A stretch of 46,990 bases of DNA, from contig JAJPJQ010000038.1 of NCBI GenBank assembly GCA_021324155.1, positions 147,904 through 194,893 of the forward strand. The letters run 5' to 3'. The notes beneath the pieces are model-generated. The model did not search any database. It worked only from the letters and a program-made list of their open reading frames with translations, and was not told the origin of the DNA. This document shows positions 25,604 through 33,965 of the stretch, in pieces. This DNA is from Pseudomonadota bacterium (GTDB lineage: Bacteria > Desulfobacterota > Binatia > UBA9968). Position numbers and translations under genes: made by a program. The stretch's first letter is position 1; each line of letters opens with the position of its first letter.

Positions 25604-26467
25604 ATGGCTGCCGTTTACAAAAATTTTACACTCAGCGAGCTCGAGGTCCATTTCAACCCGCAGAACGCGGTCGGCGATCATGCGAGCTGGTCGGAGAAAC
25701 GCAACGCGGCGAGCGCTGCGAACCGCCAAAAGCTCAAAGGCTTTCTCGACGTGCCCTACGGCGCGTCGCCGCGGGAGAAGGTCGACATCTTTCCGGCCGA
25801 GAAAACCGGCGCGCCGGTTCTGGTCTATTTTCACGGCGGCTACTGGCGCAGCGGCGGCAAGGAGCAGAACGCGCACTTCGCCGATCACTTCACCGCGCGC
25901 GGCGCGACGGTCGTCGTTGCCGGCTACGATCTAGCTCCCAGCGTGACTGTCACCGACATCGTGCGCGAGGCGCGTAGCGCGGTCGCCTGGGTCTATAAAA
26001 ATATTTCCCGCTACGGCGCCGATCCAGCGAAGCTTTATATCGCCGGTATCTCGGCCGGCGGCCATCTTGTCGCGATGGCGCTTGCCAACGATTGGCAGAA
26101 AGACGGTCTGCCGCGCGACATTATCAAAGGGGCCACGGCGATCACCGGCGTCTACGATCTCGACGCGGTGCTGCATATCGGCGTTAACCAGGAGATCCGC
26201 CTGACGCCCGAGAGCGCGAAGGAAAACAGCCCGCTGCTGCATCCGCCTCCTCCCGTCGCGCCGCTCATCGTCGCCGTCGGCGGCGCAGAGCCGGAAGGCT
26301 GGCGCGCGCAATCGCGGGAATATTTCCGCATCTGCCGCGAGCGCGGCGTCAACTGTGAATTCATCGACATCCCCGGCGGCCATCATTATTCGATGGGCCT
26401 CGAACTGATGGACCCGGGGTCGCCGCTGACGCGGGCGATGTTCAAGCAAATGGGACTGCCCGGATGA
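25604..26467 (+). CDS. Alpha/beta hydrolase, kynurenine formamidase (arylformamidase)-like
   Basis: The 287-residue alpha/beta hydrolase has the oxyanion motif HGGYW (77-81), the nucleophile elbow GISAGGH (Ser150), VGGAEPEGWRAQSREY where the acidic member is expected, and GGHHYSM with the catalytic His (260 or 261). HGGYW with GxSAGGH is characteristic of arylformamidases that hydrolyse N-formylkynurenine, although relatives act on other formamides and esters. It has no signal peptide. It lies between two binding-protein genes, 2 bp after the TctC gene and overlapping the NMT1 gene by four bases (ATGA), so the three are translated as a unit. Confidence 0.85.
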   Translation: MAAVYKNFTLSELEVHFNPQNAVGDHASWSEKRNAASAANRQKLKGFLDVPYGASPREKVDIFPAEKTGAPVLVYFHGGYWRSGGKEQNAHFADHFTARGATVVVAGYDLAPSVTVTDIVREARSAVAWVYKNISRYGADPAKLYIAGISAGGHLVAMALANDWQKDGLPRDIIKGATAITGVYDLDAVLHIGVNQEIRLTPESAKENSPLLHPPPPVAPLIVAVGGAEPEGWRAQSREYFRICRERGVNCEFIDIPGGHHYSMGLELMDPGSPLTRAMFKQMGLPG

Positions 26468-27465
26468 ACAAAGTATTCGCCGCGCTCGCGCTCTTTCTCT
26501 CGGCGCTCTTCGTGGATTCATCGAACGCGGCGGAGCTGCCGCTCGTCCGCATCGCGCACGGCGCCTACAACGAAAAGATCGCCGCGATGTGGATCGGCGT
26601 CGAGCAGGGATTCTTCCGCAAGCACGGCGTCAACGTCGAAGTGATCAATATCAGGAGCGGGCCGCAGACGATCGCCGCGCTGTCCTCCGGCGACATTCAG
26701 GTCGCCTATACGATTCCCGGAACGGTACTGAGCGCCGCCGCCGGCGGCATGGACTTGGCCTTTTTCGCCGGCGTGGTCAACCACGCCGACGGCAACTTTT
26801 TGACGGCGCCGGCGATCCGGAGCGCCGAGGCGCTCAAAGGCAAGAGGGTCGGCGTCCAGAGCATCGGCGGCGGCGTCTGGTCGATGACGATGCTGGCACT
26901 GGAATATTTGGGGCTGGAGCCGACGCGCGACAAGATTCCGTTGATGATCCTCGGCGATCAATCGGTGCTGACGCAGGCGCTTGCGACGGGCGGCATCGAC
27001 GCGGCGTATCTCAGCGATACGTACAGCGCGACGCTGAAAGAGAAGGGCTACAACGTGCTCGTCGACATGGGCAGGGCGCCGATCGTCTATCAAGGCCTCG
27101 CACTCGCGGCGCCCCGCGCCTACATCAAGCAGAATCCCCAGATCGTCGACGGGCTGCTCCGCGGCGTCGTCGAATCCGTGGCCTTCATCCAGCGCCCTGG
27201 GGAAAAGCCGACCGTGATCAAATCGCTGATCAAAAATCTGCGGCTGAAGAATTCCCATGACGCCGAAAGCGGCTATGACGCTCTCCAATGGCTTTACAGC
27301 CTCGATATCCGGGCGAATGTGCGCGGCGTGGAGAATATGCACCGGCTCCTGGCGCTCACCAACCCGAAGGTGAAAGGCGTACGATCCGTGGACGTCATCG
27401 ACGACGCCCCGGTCGAGCGGCTGCAAAAAACCGCGTTCTATCGCGATCTCGTCACCAAAAAATAA
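26464..27465 (+). CDS. NMT1-type periplasmic substrate-binding protein
   Basis: This 333-residue protein has a conventional signal peptide (MNKVFAALALFLSALFVDSS, cleavage near NAA). The ligand-domain segments are MWIGVEQGFFRKHGVNVEV, RSGPQTIAALSSGDIQVAY and LKGKRVGVQSIGGGVW. It is clearly a paralogue of the protein at 36013-37017, sharing WIGVEQGFF, KHGVN, VQSIGGG, GYNVLVDMGRAPI and DAESGYDALQ-like stretches, so the two should bind similar ligands. Its start overlaps the hydrolase stop. A purely structural role or a signalling role is possible because no transporter subunits are nearby. Confidence 0.9.
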   Translation: MNKVFAALALFLSALFVDSSNAAELPLVRIAHGAYNEKIAAMWIGVEQGFFRKHGVNVEVINIRSGPQTIAALSSGDIQVAYTIPGTVLSAAAGGMDLAFFAGVVNHADGNFLTAPAIRSAEALKGKRVGVQSIGGGVWSMTMLALEYLGLEPTRDKIPLMILGDQSVLTQALATGGIDAAYLSDTYSATLKEKGYNVLVDMGRAPIVYQGLALAAPRAYIKQNPQIVDGLLRGVVESVAFIQRPGEKPTVIKSLIKNLRLKNSHDAESGYDALQWLYSLDIRANVRGVENMHRLLALTNPKVKGVRSVDVIDDAPVERLQKTAFYRDLVTKK

Positions 27466-27527
27466 TCGCCTTCGCGCGTCTTACCGCGGCGCGGCAAACC
27501 TGTTACTTATAAATCGAGGAGGATGCC

Positions 27528-28031
27528 ATGGACGCCAATGCGAAGAAAACCGCTCTGCGAATGATTCCTTACGGTCTGTTCGTGCTTACAGGTCAGGCGA
27601 AAGACGGCCGCGTCGCCGCCGCGACGATCAACTGGATAACTCAGGCCTCTTTCGAGCCGCCGCTCGTCGCGGTCGGCGTCAAAGCGGATTCGCACGCCCA
27701 CGCGATCATCAAGGAATCGAAAGCGTTCGCCCTGAACGTTCTCGGCAAAGATCAGAAAGACGTGGCCTACACCTTCTTCAAGCCGCTCGACCGCCAAGGC
27801 GACACGATCGGCGGACAGAAATTTCGCGCCGGCAGCCTGGGCGCGCCGATTTTCGAAAAGGTGCCCGCGTTCATCGAATGCGCGCTCGTCGACACCATCG
27901 AGAAAGGCGATCACTCCATCTTCGTCGGCGAGGTCAAAGACGCCGGCGTGTCGGTTGAGGTCGCCGGCCGGCCCGACGAAATCACTCTGTTGCTGAGAGA
28001 TCTCGGCGATAAGATTTTCTACGGCGGTTAA
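27528..28031 (+). CDS. Flavin reductase-like FMN-binding protein
   Basis: This is a 167-residue FMN-binding split-barrel protein of the flavin reductase-like domain family. It starts IPYGLFVLTGQAKDGRVAAA, continues with TINWITQASFEPPLVAVGVK and SKAFALNVLGKDQKDVAYTF, and ends with the barrel strands GDHSIFVGEVKDAGV. Such proteins supply reduced FMN to monooxygenases or act as stand-alone reductases. The LLM monooxygenase at 44516 is a possible but distant partner. GAGGAGG precedes ATG 27528. The gene is separated from the preceding binding protein by 62 bp, so it may share its transcript. Confidence 0.88.
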   Translation: MDANAKKTALRMIPYGLFVLTGQAKDGRVAAATINWITQASFEPPLVAVGVKADSHAHAIIKESKAFALNVLGKDQKDVAYTFFKPLDRQGDTIGGQKFRAGSLGAPIFEKVPAFIECALVDTIEKGDHSIFVGEVKDAGVSVEVAGRPDEITLLLRDLGDKIFYGG

Positions 28032-28107
28032 CGCGCGCGCAGCCACGCCTGTGGATAAGCCGCGCTCGAATCGAACGCGAAATTCTCACCACGTCTTAAT
28101 TATTTTG

Positions 28108-28135
28108 TTGACACTTCCCCGCAAGCGGCTAGAGT
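28108..28135 (+). promoter_or_regulatory. Promoter for the 57-residue membrane protein
   Basis: TTGACA (28108-28113), 16-bp spacer, TAGAGT (28130-28135), with an AT-rich tract (TTAATTATTTTG) directly upstream. Initiation near 28142 would give a 14-base leader containing the GGAGGGGG ribosome-binding region. Confidence 0.55.
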
Positions 28136-28155
28136 AGCCTTGGGAGGGGGTGGAG

Positions 28156-28329
28156 ATGGCAATCATCGTACTCGCGCTGGTTTGCGTCGTCTTCGGCACG
28201 CTTTACTTGCTCGCGACGCCGGTCGGCATCGTCCTCGGCACGATCTGTTTCGTAATCGTAGAATTGTTTCTGATGGTGGGCCGCCTCGGGCACCTCGCGT
28301 CGGAGCGAATGCACCGCGCGGTAAAGTAA
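28156..28329 (+). CDS. Small two-helix membrane protein (57 residues)
   Basis: ATG 28156, well spaced from GGGAGGGGGTGGAG, encodes 57 residues made of two hydrophobic segments: IIVLALVCVVFGTLYLLAT and, after a PVG turn, IVLGTICFVIVELFLMVG. A short basic C-terminal tail follows (LASERMHRAVK). It should form a helical hairpin in the inner membrane. It has its own promoter and sits alone between two oppositely oriented neighbours, so it is an independent gene. I do not recognise the family. Its size, promoter and hairpin topology would fit a stress-related or regulatory small membrane protein, but that is a guess. Confidence 0.7.
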   Translation: MAIIVLALVCVVFGTLYLLATPVGIVLGTICFVIVELFLMVGRLGHLASERMHRAVK

Positions 28330-28351
28330 TCGCCGCTTTATATCCTCGGCT

Positions 28352-29323
28352 TCACTTGAGGCTCTTTAAGTAGCCGGTCTGCTCCAATTCTTTCACGAAT
28401 CTCAGGTCCATTGTGGAGTTGACGTCCACGTCGCGGATCTTCGGATTTCGCTGCGCCAGCTCCTTGCCGATAAAATCCATTCCTTCTATCGTCGGCATCG
28501 GCGTGTCGTTGAACAGGCGCCGCACGCTGTCGTACGCCGCGCTTACCGCGTCCGACTTCATCGCGCGCGCGTAGCGGCCGATGATCGCGAGCGAGCCGTC
28601 GCGGTTCGTCTTGAGATAATGCAGCGCCTGCGCCAGCGCCTTGACGTACCGCAGCACGACATCGCGCTTCTCGCGTGCATAACGCTCGTTGGTCACCGCC
28701 GCGCCCATCTGGAACGGCGTCTTCTTCGCGACGTAATCGACGAGAACCTTGAAGCCCAGCTTCTTCGCCTGCTCGAGCTCGAGGTCCTGCCCGACCATGA
28801 ACTGCGCGGCGCCGGCCGCCATCGCTTGCAGGCGAAATGGCACGTTGCCGATCGTCCGCAGCGACACGTCACGGTCAGGATCGAGGCCCAGCGCTTTCAA
28901 GCCGATGCGCATGACCGTATCGGCCGCCGTTCCCGGCAGATTGTTCGCGCCGATCTTCCCCTTCAAATCGGCGGGTGAATTGATCGCGCTCGTCGTAATG
29001 AGATAGTACGGCATCACGTTGATGAAGCCGGCGATGATGACGACCGGCGAGCCGGCGGCGCGCGCGTTCAGCACGGACGGGCCGGTCGATTCGGCGACCT
29101 CGGACTCGCCGGCGATCAGCGTCTGTATCGTCCGCGGGCTCCCCTCGACGAAAACGATCTTGACGTCGAGTCCCTGGGCGTCGAAAAATCCCGCTTCCTT
29201 CGCCACCCATATCGGCGTCGAGCTGCCGATCGAGAGCGATTGATACGCGGTATGCATCCGCTCGGCCGCAAAGGCCGGCATCGAGGTAAACAGCACGAAA
29301 CAGATTGTGATCGCGTATTTCAT
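28352..29323 (-). CDS. NMT1-type periplasmic substrate-binding protein
   Basis: The 323-residue precursor has a signal peptide (KYAITICFVLFTSMPAFAAE). Ligand-domain markers are SIGSSTPIWVAKEAGFFDAQ, VEGSPRTIQTLIAGESEVAE, SPADLKGKIGANNLPGTAAD and, near the end, MDLRFVKELEQTGYLKSLK, the tail type also seen in the two remnants. Its ATG overlaps the stop of the small membrane-protein gene by four bases, so they are translationally coupled. That pairing with a two-helix membrane protein is unusual, because binding proteins are normally linked to permeases. The ligand is unknown. Confidence 0.9.
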   Translation of the reverse strand: MKYAITICFVLFTSMPAFAAERMHTAYQSLSIGSSTPIWVAKEAGFFDAQGLDVKIVFVEGSPRTIQTLIAGESEVAESTGPSVLNARAAGSPVVIIAGFINVMPYYLITTSAINSPADLKGKIGANNLPGTAADTVMRIGLKALGLDPDRDVSLRTIGNVPFRLQAMAAGAAQFMVGQDLELEQAKKLGFKVLVDYVAKKTPFQMGAAVTNERYAREKRDVVLRYVKALAQALHYLKTNRDGSLAIIGRYARAMKSDAVSAAYDSVRRLFNDTPMPTIEGMDFIGKELAQRNPKIRDVDVNSTMDLRFVKELEQTGYLKSLK

Positions 29324-29580
29324 ACGGCGAAGCGGTTATAAAGCCATGCCCAGCAATACGCGAATAGCCACGCAGTCGCGACCGCTATGATAAACGTCAG
29401 GATGAAATTTCCCGACGCCACCTGCGGCCACATGAGCGAGGCGACGTCGGCGCCCATGAATTGCGCGTTGAATAGATAGCGGAACGACACCGGCGCAAAA
29501 AGGCGGATAACGTGAATGAGCAGATAAAAACCGCCTGTCAAAATGGCGAGCGCATTGGCGAATGCAATCGGTTTGAGCAT
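29320..29580 (-). CDS. Small membrane protein, DUF5676-like
   Basis: The 86-residue protein begins LKPIAFANALAILTGGFYLL, followed by VIRLFAPVSFRYLFNAQFMG and a second hydrophobic segment, GNFILTFIIAVATAWLFAYC. Two membrane helices, a charged loop and this length fit DUF5676-type proteins as I recall them. GAAGGAGG lies just ahead of ATG 29580; an upstream in-frame start at 29604 would pass through that ribosome-binding site and is less likely. It overlaps the binding-protein gene by four bases and is driven by the TTGACA promoter at 29604-29632. Whether it helps anchor or export the binding protein is unknown. Confidence 0.8.
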   Translation of the reverse strand: MLKPIAFANALAILTGGFYLLIHVIRLFAPVSFRYLFNAQFMGADVASLMWPQVASGNFILTFIIAVATAWLFAYCWAWLYNRFAV

Positions 29581-29603
29581 CCGTCCCCTCCTTCGCTGCC
29601 GCA

Positions 29604-29632
29604 AGCTAACTGCAGCGCCTGCTTTTTGTCAA
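29604..29632 (-). promoter_or_regulatory. Promoter of the DUF5676/binding-protein pair
   Basis: On the minus strand TTGACA (29632-29627) is followed after 17 bp by TTAGCT (29609-29604). Initiation near 29597 leaves a leader of about 17 bases carrying GAAGGAGG before ATG 29580. Confidence 0.5.
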
Positions 29633-29764
29633 TGCACGCGGTGGACATACGCCGAAGAGTGCACTATGACACGACTGCATGATCGCCTTCGGCGGCCGAT
29701 CGATCCCAACGGAATTGAGCGAGGTCCATTCACAAGAGCTGATCGGGCTCTCGGAGAGAACCCC

Positions 29765-30712
29765 ATGAAAGACGCACTGCACGTTGCGACGCTGTCGGGC
29801 TGGAGACGCTTCGAACGTTCCGGCGAAGAATGGCGGGCAGCCGGCAGCGCGCTCATGTATTGGTCGCTCACCTGCCTGTCGGTCGATCCGGAAAATCCGC
29901 AGCTCGTATACGCGGGCAGCGAGCACTCCGGCCTCTTCTACACGACCGACGGCGGCAAACGCTGGCTGCGGGCGAAGCCGAATGTCCCCAAGCTAATGCT
30001 GTTCTCCGTCCTCGCGCTTCCCGGCACCGTCATGGCCGGAACCATCCCGGCGGCGCTTTACCGAAAAAACGGCGGCGGCTGGGAAGAGCTCGAGGGCGTG
30101 CGGCTCGCGAGCAGCGGCGCGACATTTCCGCCGAGCCCCGAGCTGCAATCGCGGACGCGTTATCTCGCGTTCGATCCGCGGAATTATAATCGGCTTTACG
30201 CCGGCATCGAAGTCGGCGGCCTGCTGATTTCCGACGATGCAGGAAAAAATTGGCGCGCGGCCGGCAAGACGCTCACGGATCCCGACGTGCACGAAGTGCT
30301 CGCGTCGCGAAGCGAAGGTCTCGTGCTCGCCGCCTGCGGCGATAAGGCGTTTCGTAGCCGCGACCGCGGCGAGTCCTGGGAAGAGATTACACCGGCCCAC
30401 GATTACGGCATGTCGGTGGCCGAAGATGCCGACGGCTTCGTTTATCTCGGCAGCGCGCGCGGTCGGCCCAATACATGGATTCGGGAATCCGGCGCCGATG
30501 CGGCGATCTACCGCAGCGGCAGCGCCGGCGCAGATTGGGAGCCGGCGATTGCCGGTCTCGGCGGCGGCGTGATGAGCATGTGCGCGGCACCCGACGGGCG
30601 CGGCGTCATTGCCGGCACGTCGAACGGCGAGCTGATCGCGGTCGACGGAAAGAGAGCGCGCGTCGTCGCCGCCGGACTGCCGTGCATCACCGCCGTCGCG
30701 GCAGGCGCCTGA
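29765..30712 (+). CDS. Asp-box (BNR/YCF48-like) beta-propeller protein
   Basis: The 315-residue protein carries repeated Asp-box motifs (SxDxGxxW), each closing a propeller blade: YTTDGGKRWLRA, ISDDAGKNWRA, RSRDRGESWEE and a degenerate YRSGSAGADWEP. Between them are LSVDPENPQLVYAG and LAFDPRNYNRLYAG type strands. This is the pattern of exo-sialidase/sortilin/YCF48-like propellers and of many proteins of unknown function; sialidase active-site arginines are not evident. No signal peptide is seen from ATG 29765, which follows GGAGAG. It is convergent with the histidine kinase gene, only 10 bp apart. The function is unknown; a binding scaffold is most plausible. Confidence 0.75.
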   Translation: MKDALHVATLSGWRRFERSGEEWRAAGSALMYWSLTCLSVDPENPQLVYAGSEHSGLFYTTDGGKRWLRAKPNVPKLMLFSVLALPGTVMAGTIPAALYRKNGGGWEELEGVRLASSGATFPPSPELQSRTRYLAFDPRNYNRLYAGIEVGGLLISDDAGKNWRAAGKTLTDPDVHEVLASRSEGLVLAACGDKAFRSRDRGESWEEITPAHDYGMSVAEDADGFVYLGSARGRPNTWIRESGADAAIYRSGSAGADWEPAIAGLGGGVMSMCAAPDGRGVIAGTSNGELIAVDGKRARVVAAGLPCITAVAAGA

Positions 30713-30722
30713 GCGCCGCGGC

Positions 30723-32870
30723 TCAGGCCGCGGCCATGATGTTCTCCAATTTTTCCGCCACCCCATCGAAGGTGTAAGGCTTGTCGACGAATTCGTTGAC
30801 GCCGACGCGGTGCATGTCGGCACGAAGCTCGGGCGCGATATTGCCGCTGGCTACGATGATCTTGACTGCCGGATTGATTTCCTTCATGCGCCGCATCACC
30901 TCCCAGCCCGGGATCTTGGGCAAGCCGATGTCCAGCAGCACGGCGTCGATCTCGCGCCAGCGGCTCTGATAGATTTCGAGCGCAGCCGCGCCGTCCAAAG
31001 CGACGAGCGCGTCGCAGCCGCGCCGCGCGAGCACCGTTTTTAACAGCCGCGCCGTATGCTCCTCGTCTTCGACGATGAGCACGGTGCGACGGACGGCGGT
31101 GCGCCGGACGGCCTGCGCCGGGGCGGCGCGCAGGATCGTCGCCATCGACAATTGCTCTTCGAGCGGTCCGGCGGGCAGATAAATTCTGAACGTCGTTCCC
31201 TTTCCGACGCGGCTCTCGACGTCGATAAATCCCCCGTGGTTCTGGACGACGCCGTACGCGATCGCAAGCCCGAGGCCGGTGCCTTCGCCGGTTTGCTTGG
31301 TGGTAAAAAAGGGCTCGAAGATGCGCCGGCGTACCGACTCGTCCATTCCCTTGCCCGTATCCGCGACCTCGATGACGAAATAAGTCTGCTTCGCGGCGCC
31401 GCCGCTGTCGGGGCGCGCCGCCTCGGCGATTTTGGTCCTGAACGCCAGTCGGCCCCCGCCCGGCATCGCGTCGCGCGCGTTAAGCGAGAGATTGAGCAGC
31501 ACCTGGCGAATCTGATTTGCATCGGCCAGCGTCGGCGATAACCCGTCGCCGAACTCGAGCTCTATATCAATCGTCTTCGGAAATGTCTGGACGACGAGGC
31601 GCGCCAGCTCGGCGACGAGATCGTTCAACGAAGTCGGCACCAGCGCCGCTTCGCTCTTTCGCGACAGAATAAGCAGCTGGCGCACCGTCGATGCGCCGCG
31701 CTCGACCGCCTCGTCGATGATGCGGACGCTTTCGGCCGTGTCCGAGCGATCGGCGAGCAAAGACGCGTAGCCCTTGATGATGTTGAGAACGTTGTTGAAG
31801 TCGTGCGCGACGCCGGCAGCGAGCGTACCGATGCTTTCGAGCTTCTGCGCCTGCCGCAGCTGCTCTTCGAGTCTTTTCTGCTCCTCGATGTCTTCGAGCA
31901 GCGCAGCGCGCGCCTGTTCGAGATCCGCGGTGCGCTCCTCCACGCGGCGCTCGAGCTCCTGGTTGCTCTTGGCGAGTTCGTCGCGCGCGCCGCGCAGCGC
32001 CTCCTCGGCCTCCTTGCGCTCCGAGACGACCGCGGCGAGAACCAGCGTCGTCATGGCGATCGCGCCGATGAACAGCTGTAGCAAGACGAGCGACGTGTTG
32101 GGATTCGACATGGCGAACGGGCCGAACCGCTGCAGCGTGCCGGCCAGCGCCAGCGCCGACATCATGAAGGCGAGCGTGGCGGCCCCGCGCTGGCCGAAAC
32201 GGAACGCGCCCCACAAAAGCGGCGGGATCGCGAGGTATTCCATGCCGGACGGGATTTCGCCGAAAAACAAGCTGCCGCCGACGCCGATCACCGTCGCCAC
32301 CAAAAGGCCGACCTCCAGCACACGTTCGATCCGGAACGACGGCGGCGGCTCGGTCGCCCAAAGTACGATTAGTGGTACTAAGATCCAAGCGCCGACGAGA
32401 TCGCCGAGCGACCATGTGAGCCAGATCGGCGCGAAGCTTTGCCAGCGCGCAAGGCCCGCCAGCATGAGGCTCGTCACGCCGATCGTAGAGCTGACAAGCG
32501 TAGCTCCCGTCGTGATGAGCGAGAATTTGAAAATACTTTGGGCGCTGCGGAATACATAGGGCCCAGCCGCGTACTCGCCGATCAGCCAGGCGCCGAGCAC
32601 CGTCTCTAGCGTGTTGCCCGCCGCAATCGCGAGCGTCGTCGGCAGCGAGCCTGACGCCGAAAAGTTGACGAGAAACGCGCCGATAAAAACCGCCGGCCAG
32701 AGCTCGATGCCCCACAGCAGCAGCGCCGCGAGCGCCAGGCCCGCCGGAGGCCATACGGCCGAGGCGCTTGCGTGGAAAAACGCTACCGATAGCTCGAATT
32801 TGCCAGCAGTGACGTAAGCCAAGACGAGGAGAAGAAAACCAACGTAAAATGGCGGGCGCCGCGTGACCAT
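30723..32870 (-). CDS. MASE1-domain hybrid sensor histidine kinase with C-terminal receiver
   Basis: The 715-residue sensor has a MASE1 membrane domain of about eight helices (residues 1-285, with ASAVWPPAGLALAALLLWG), then a coiled coil (285-345), a HisKA domain with His356 in LAAGVAHDFNNVLNIIKGYA, an HATPase domain (NLSLNARDAMPGGG, VADTGKGM and GTGLGLAIAYGVVQNHGG boxes) and a receiver (about 595-710). The receiver's phospho-acceptor is near 645 in VLLDIGLPKI and its Lys is in FVDKPY. All catalytic residues are present. No response regulator with an output domain is adjacent, so the partner must be elsewhere. The ligand of MASE1 is generally unknown. Confidence 0.93.
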   Translation of the reverse strand: MVTRRPPFYVGFLLLVLAYVTAGKFELSVAFFHASASAVWPPAGLALAALLLWGIELWPAVFIGAFLVNFSASGSLPTTLAIAAGNTLETVLGAWLIGEYAAGPYVFRSAQSIFKFSLITTGATLVSSTIGVTSLMLAGLARWQSFAPIWLTWSLGDLVGAWILVPLIVLWATEPPPSFRIERVLEVGLLVATVIGVGGSLFFGEIPSGMEYLAIPPLLWGAFRFGQRGAATLAFMMSALALAGTLQRFGPFAMSNPNTSLVLLQLFIGAIAMTTLVLAAVVSERKEAEEALRGARDELAKSNQELERRVEERTADLEQARAALLEDIEEQKRLEEQLRQAQKLESIGTLAAGVAHDFNNVLNIIKGYASLLADRSDTAESVRIIDEAVERGASTVRQLLILSRKSEAALVPTSLNDLVAELARLVVQTFPKTIDIELEFGDGLSPTLADANQIRQVLLNLSLNARDAMPGGGRLAFRTKIAEAARPDSGGAAKQTYFVIEVADTGKGMDESVRRRIFEPFFTTKQTGEGTGLGLAIAYGVVQNHGGFIDVESRVGKGTTFRIYLPAGPLEEQLSMATILRAAPAQAVRRTAVRRTVLIVEDEEHTARLLKTVLARRGCDALVALDGAAALEIYQSRWREIDAVLLDIGLPKIPGWEVMRRMKEINPAVKIIVASGNIAPELRADMHRVGVNEFVDKPYTFDGVAEKLENIMAAA

Positions 32871-32917
32871 GACCCCGATGTCGCTGTGCTTAAATCTAAA
32901 CGCCGAATGGAGTTTTC

Positions 32918-32947
32918 ATAATCCGCATCTTTGCGCAGCAAAGTCAA
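32918..32947 (-). promoter_or_regulatory. Candidate promoter of the histidine kinase gene
   Basis: On the minus strand TTGACT (32947-32942), 18-bp spacer, GATTAT (32923-32918). Initiation near 32911 leaves a leader of about 40 bases. Motif match only. Confidence 0.35.
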
Positions 32948-32990
32948 TACGCACTTGACGACCCGCTCGTGCTCCGGCAAGATTCGAGGG

Positions 32991-33950
32991 GTGAAGCTCG
33001 GGAACACCGGCCTGCTGGCGATAGCGCTGCTGCTCGTGGGGGCTTTTTCCGCGCGCGGCGCCGAGACGCCGATCCGCGTTGCGACGCCGGGCGCGCTCAC
33101 CGGCGCGATTCCGGTTTATCTCGGTGCGAAAAAGGGTGTCTTCGCAAAATACGGCCTCGGCGTCGAGGTCATCGCCACGCGCAACGAGCAGATGAACATG
33201 CAGGCGCTCATGTCGAACAGCGTGCAGTTCCTGACCTCGAGCACGACCGGCCTCTTTTATCTCGCCAAGCAGGGGGCCGATGCGGTCGGCCTCTGCTCAT
33301 GGAACAACTCGTCGCCGTACAGCCTCGGCAGCCGGCTGAAAATCAAGGATTTGAAAGAGCTGCGCGGGAAAAAGATCGCGTCGAGCGGCGCCGGCGGTCG
33401 CGCCGAGGCGTTCATCCTGTTCATGCTCAGCAAGGTCGGCCTCGATCCGAAAAAAGACGTCCAGATCATCGGTCTGTCGGGCGGCTCCGCCGTACGGCTC
33501 GCCGCCGTGGCGTCCGGCAACATCGACGCGACGCTGATCTCGACGCTCCAGGGCCGCTACGCGGAAAAAATCGGACTCACCGTCCTCACGCTGCCGCTCG
33601 AATACATGTGGGGCATCAATCTCACGCGGAAATCGTATCTCGACAAGAATCGTTCCATCGTGAAGGCGTACCTCAAGGGACTCGCCGAATCGGTCCGTCT
33701 CATGATGGCGGACAAGGAAGGTACGATCAAATTAATGACGCAGGTCCTGCGCATCGACGACCGCGACAGCGTCGAATACGCTTACCGCATGACGGTCGCG
33801 GATGCGCGTCCCGATCTCTACCCGACCGAAGAAGCGATTACGAATGTGCTGAAGACGATGGGCTACGAGGATCCGGCGTTTTTGTCGATCCCGCCATACA
33901 AACATTTCGATCTCTCGCTGATCGAAGAGCTGAAGGCTGAGGCGCGCTGA
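32991..33950 (+). CDS. NMT1-type periplasmic substrate-binding protein
   Basis: The start is taken as GTG 32991, which follows CGAGGG and gives a normal signal peptide (KLGNTGLLAIALLLVGAFSA, cleavage near RGA). An ATG further upstream (32931) would add 20 residues without a reason. The 319-residue precursor shows ALTGAIPVYLGAKKGVFAKY, NEQMNMQALMSNSVQFLTSS, LKELRGKKIASSGAGGRAEA and LIEELKAEAR at the end. It leads a four-gene unit with D-aminoacylase, a Rieske ferredoxin and a second NMT1 protein. The link with an N-acyl-D-amino-acid deacylase suggests the ligand is an acylated amino acid or amide, which is inference. Confidence 0.88.
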   Translation: MKLGNTGLLAIALLLVGAFSARGAETPIRVATPGALTGAIPVYLGAKKGVFAKYGLGVEVIATRNEQMNMQALMSNSVQFLTSSTTGLFYLAKQGADAVGLCSWNNSSPYSLGSRLKIKDLKELRGKKIASSGAGGRAEAFILFMLSKVGLDPKKDVQIIGLSGGSAVRLAAVASGNIDATLISTLQGRYAEKIGLTVLTLPLEYMWGINLTRKSYLDKNRSIVKAYLKGLAESVRLMMADKEGTIKLMTQVLRIDDRDSVEYAYRMTVADARPDLYPTEEAITNVLKTMGYEDPAFLSIPPYKHFDLSLIEELKAEAR

Positions 33951-33965
33951 CGAAGGAGGCGAAAC

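Noticed and set aside
28050-28058. Perfect DnaA-box match (TGTGGATAA) next to an AT-rich stretch
   Set aside because: Only one box was noticed, with no cluster, no dnaA or dnaN gene and no strand-switch pattern; one such 9-mer in 47 kb on two strands is not far from chance.
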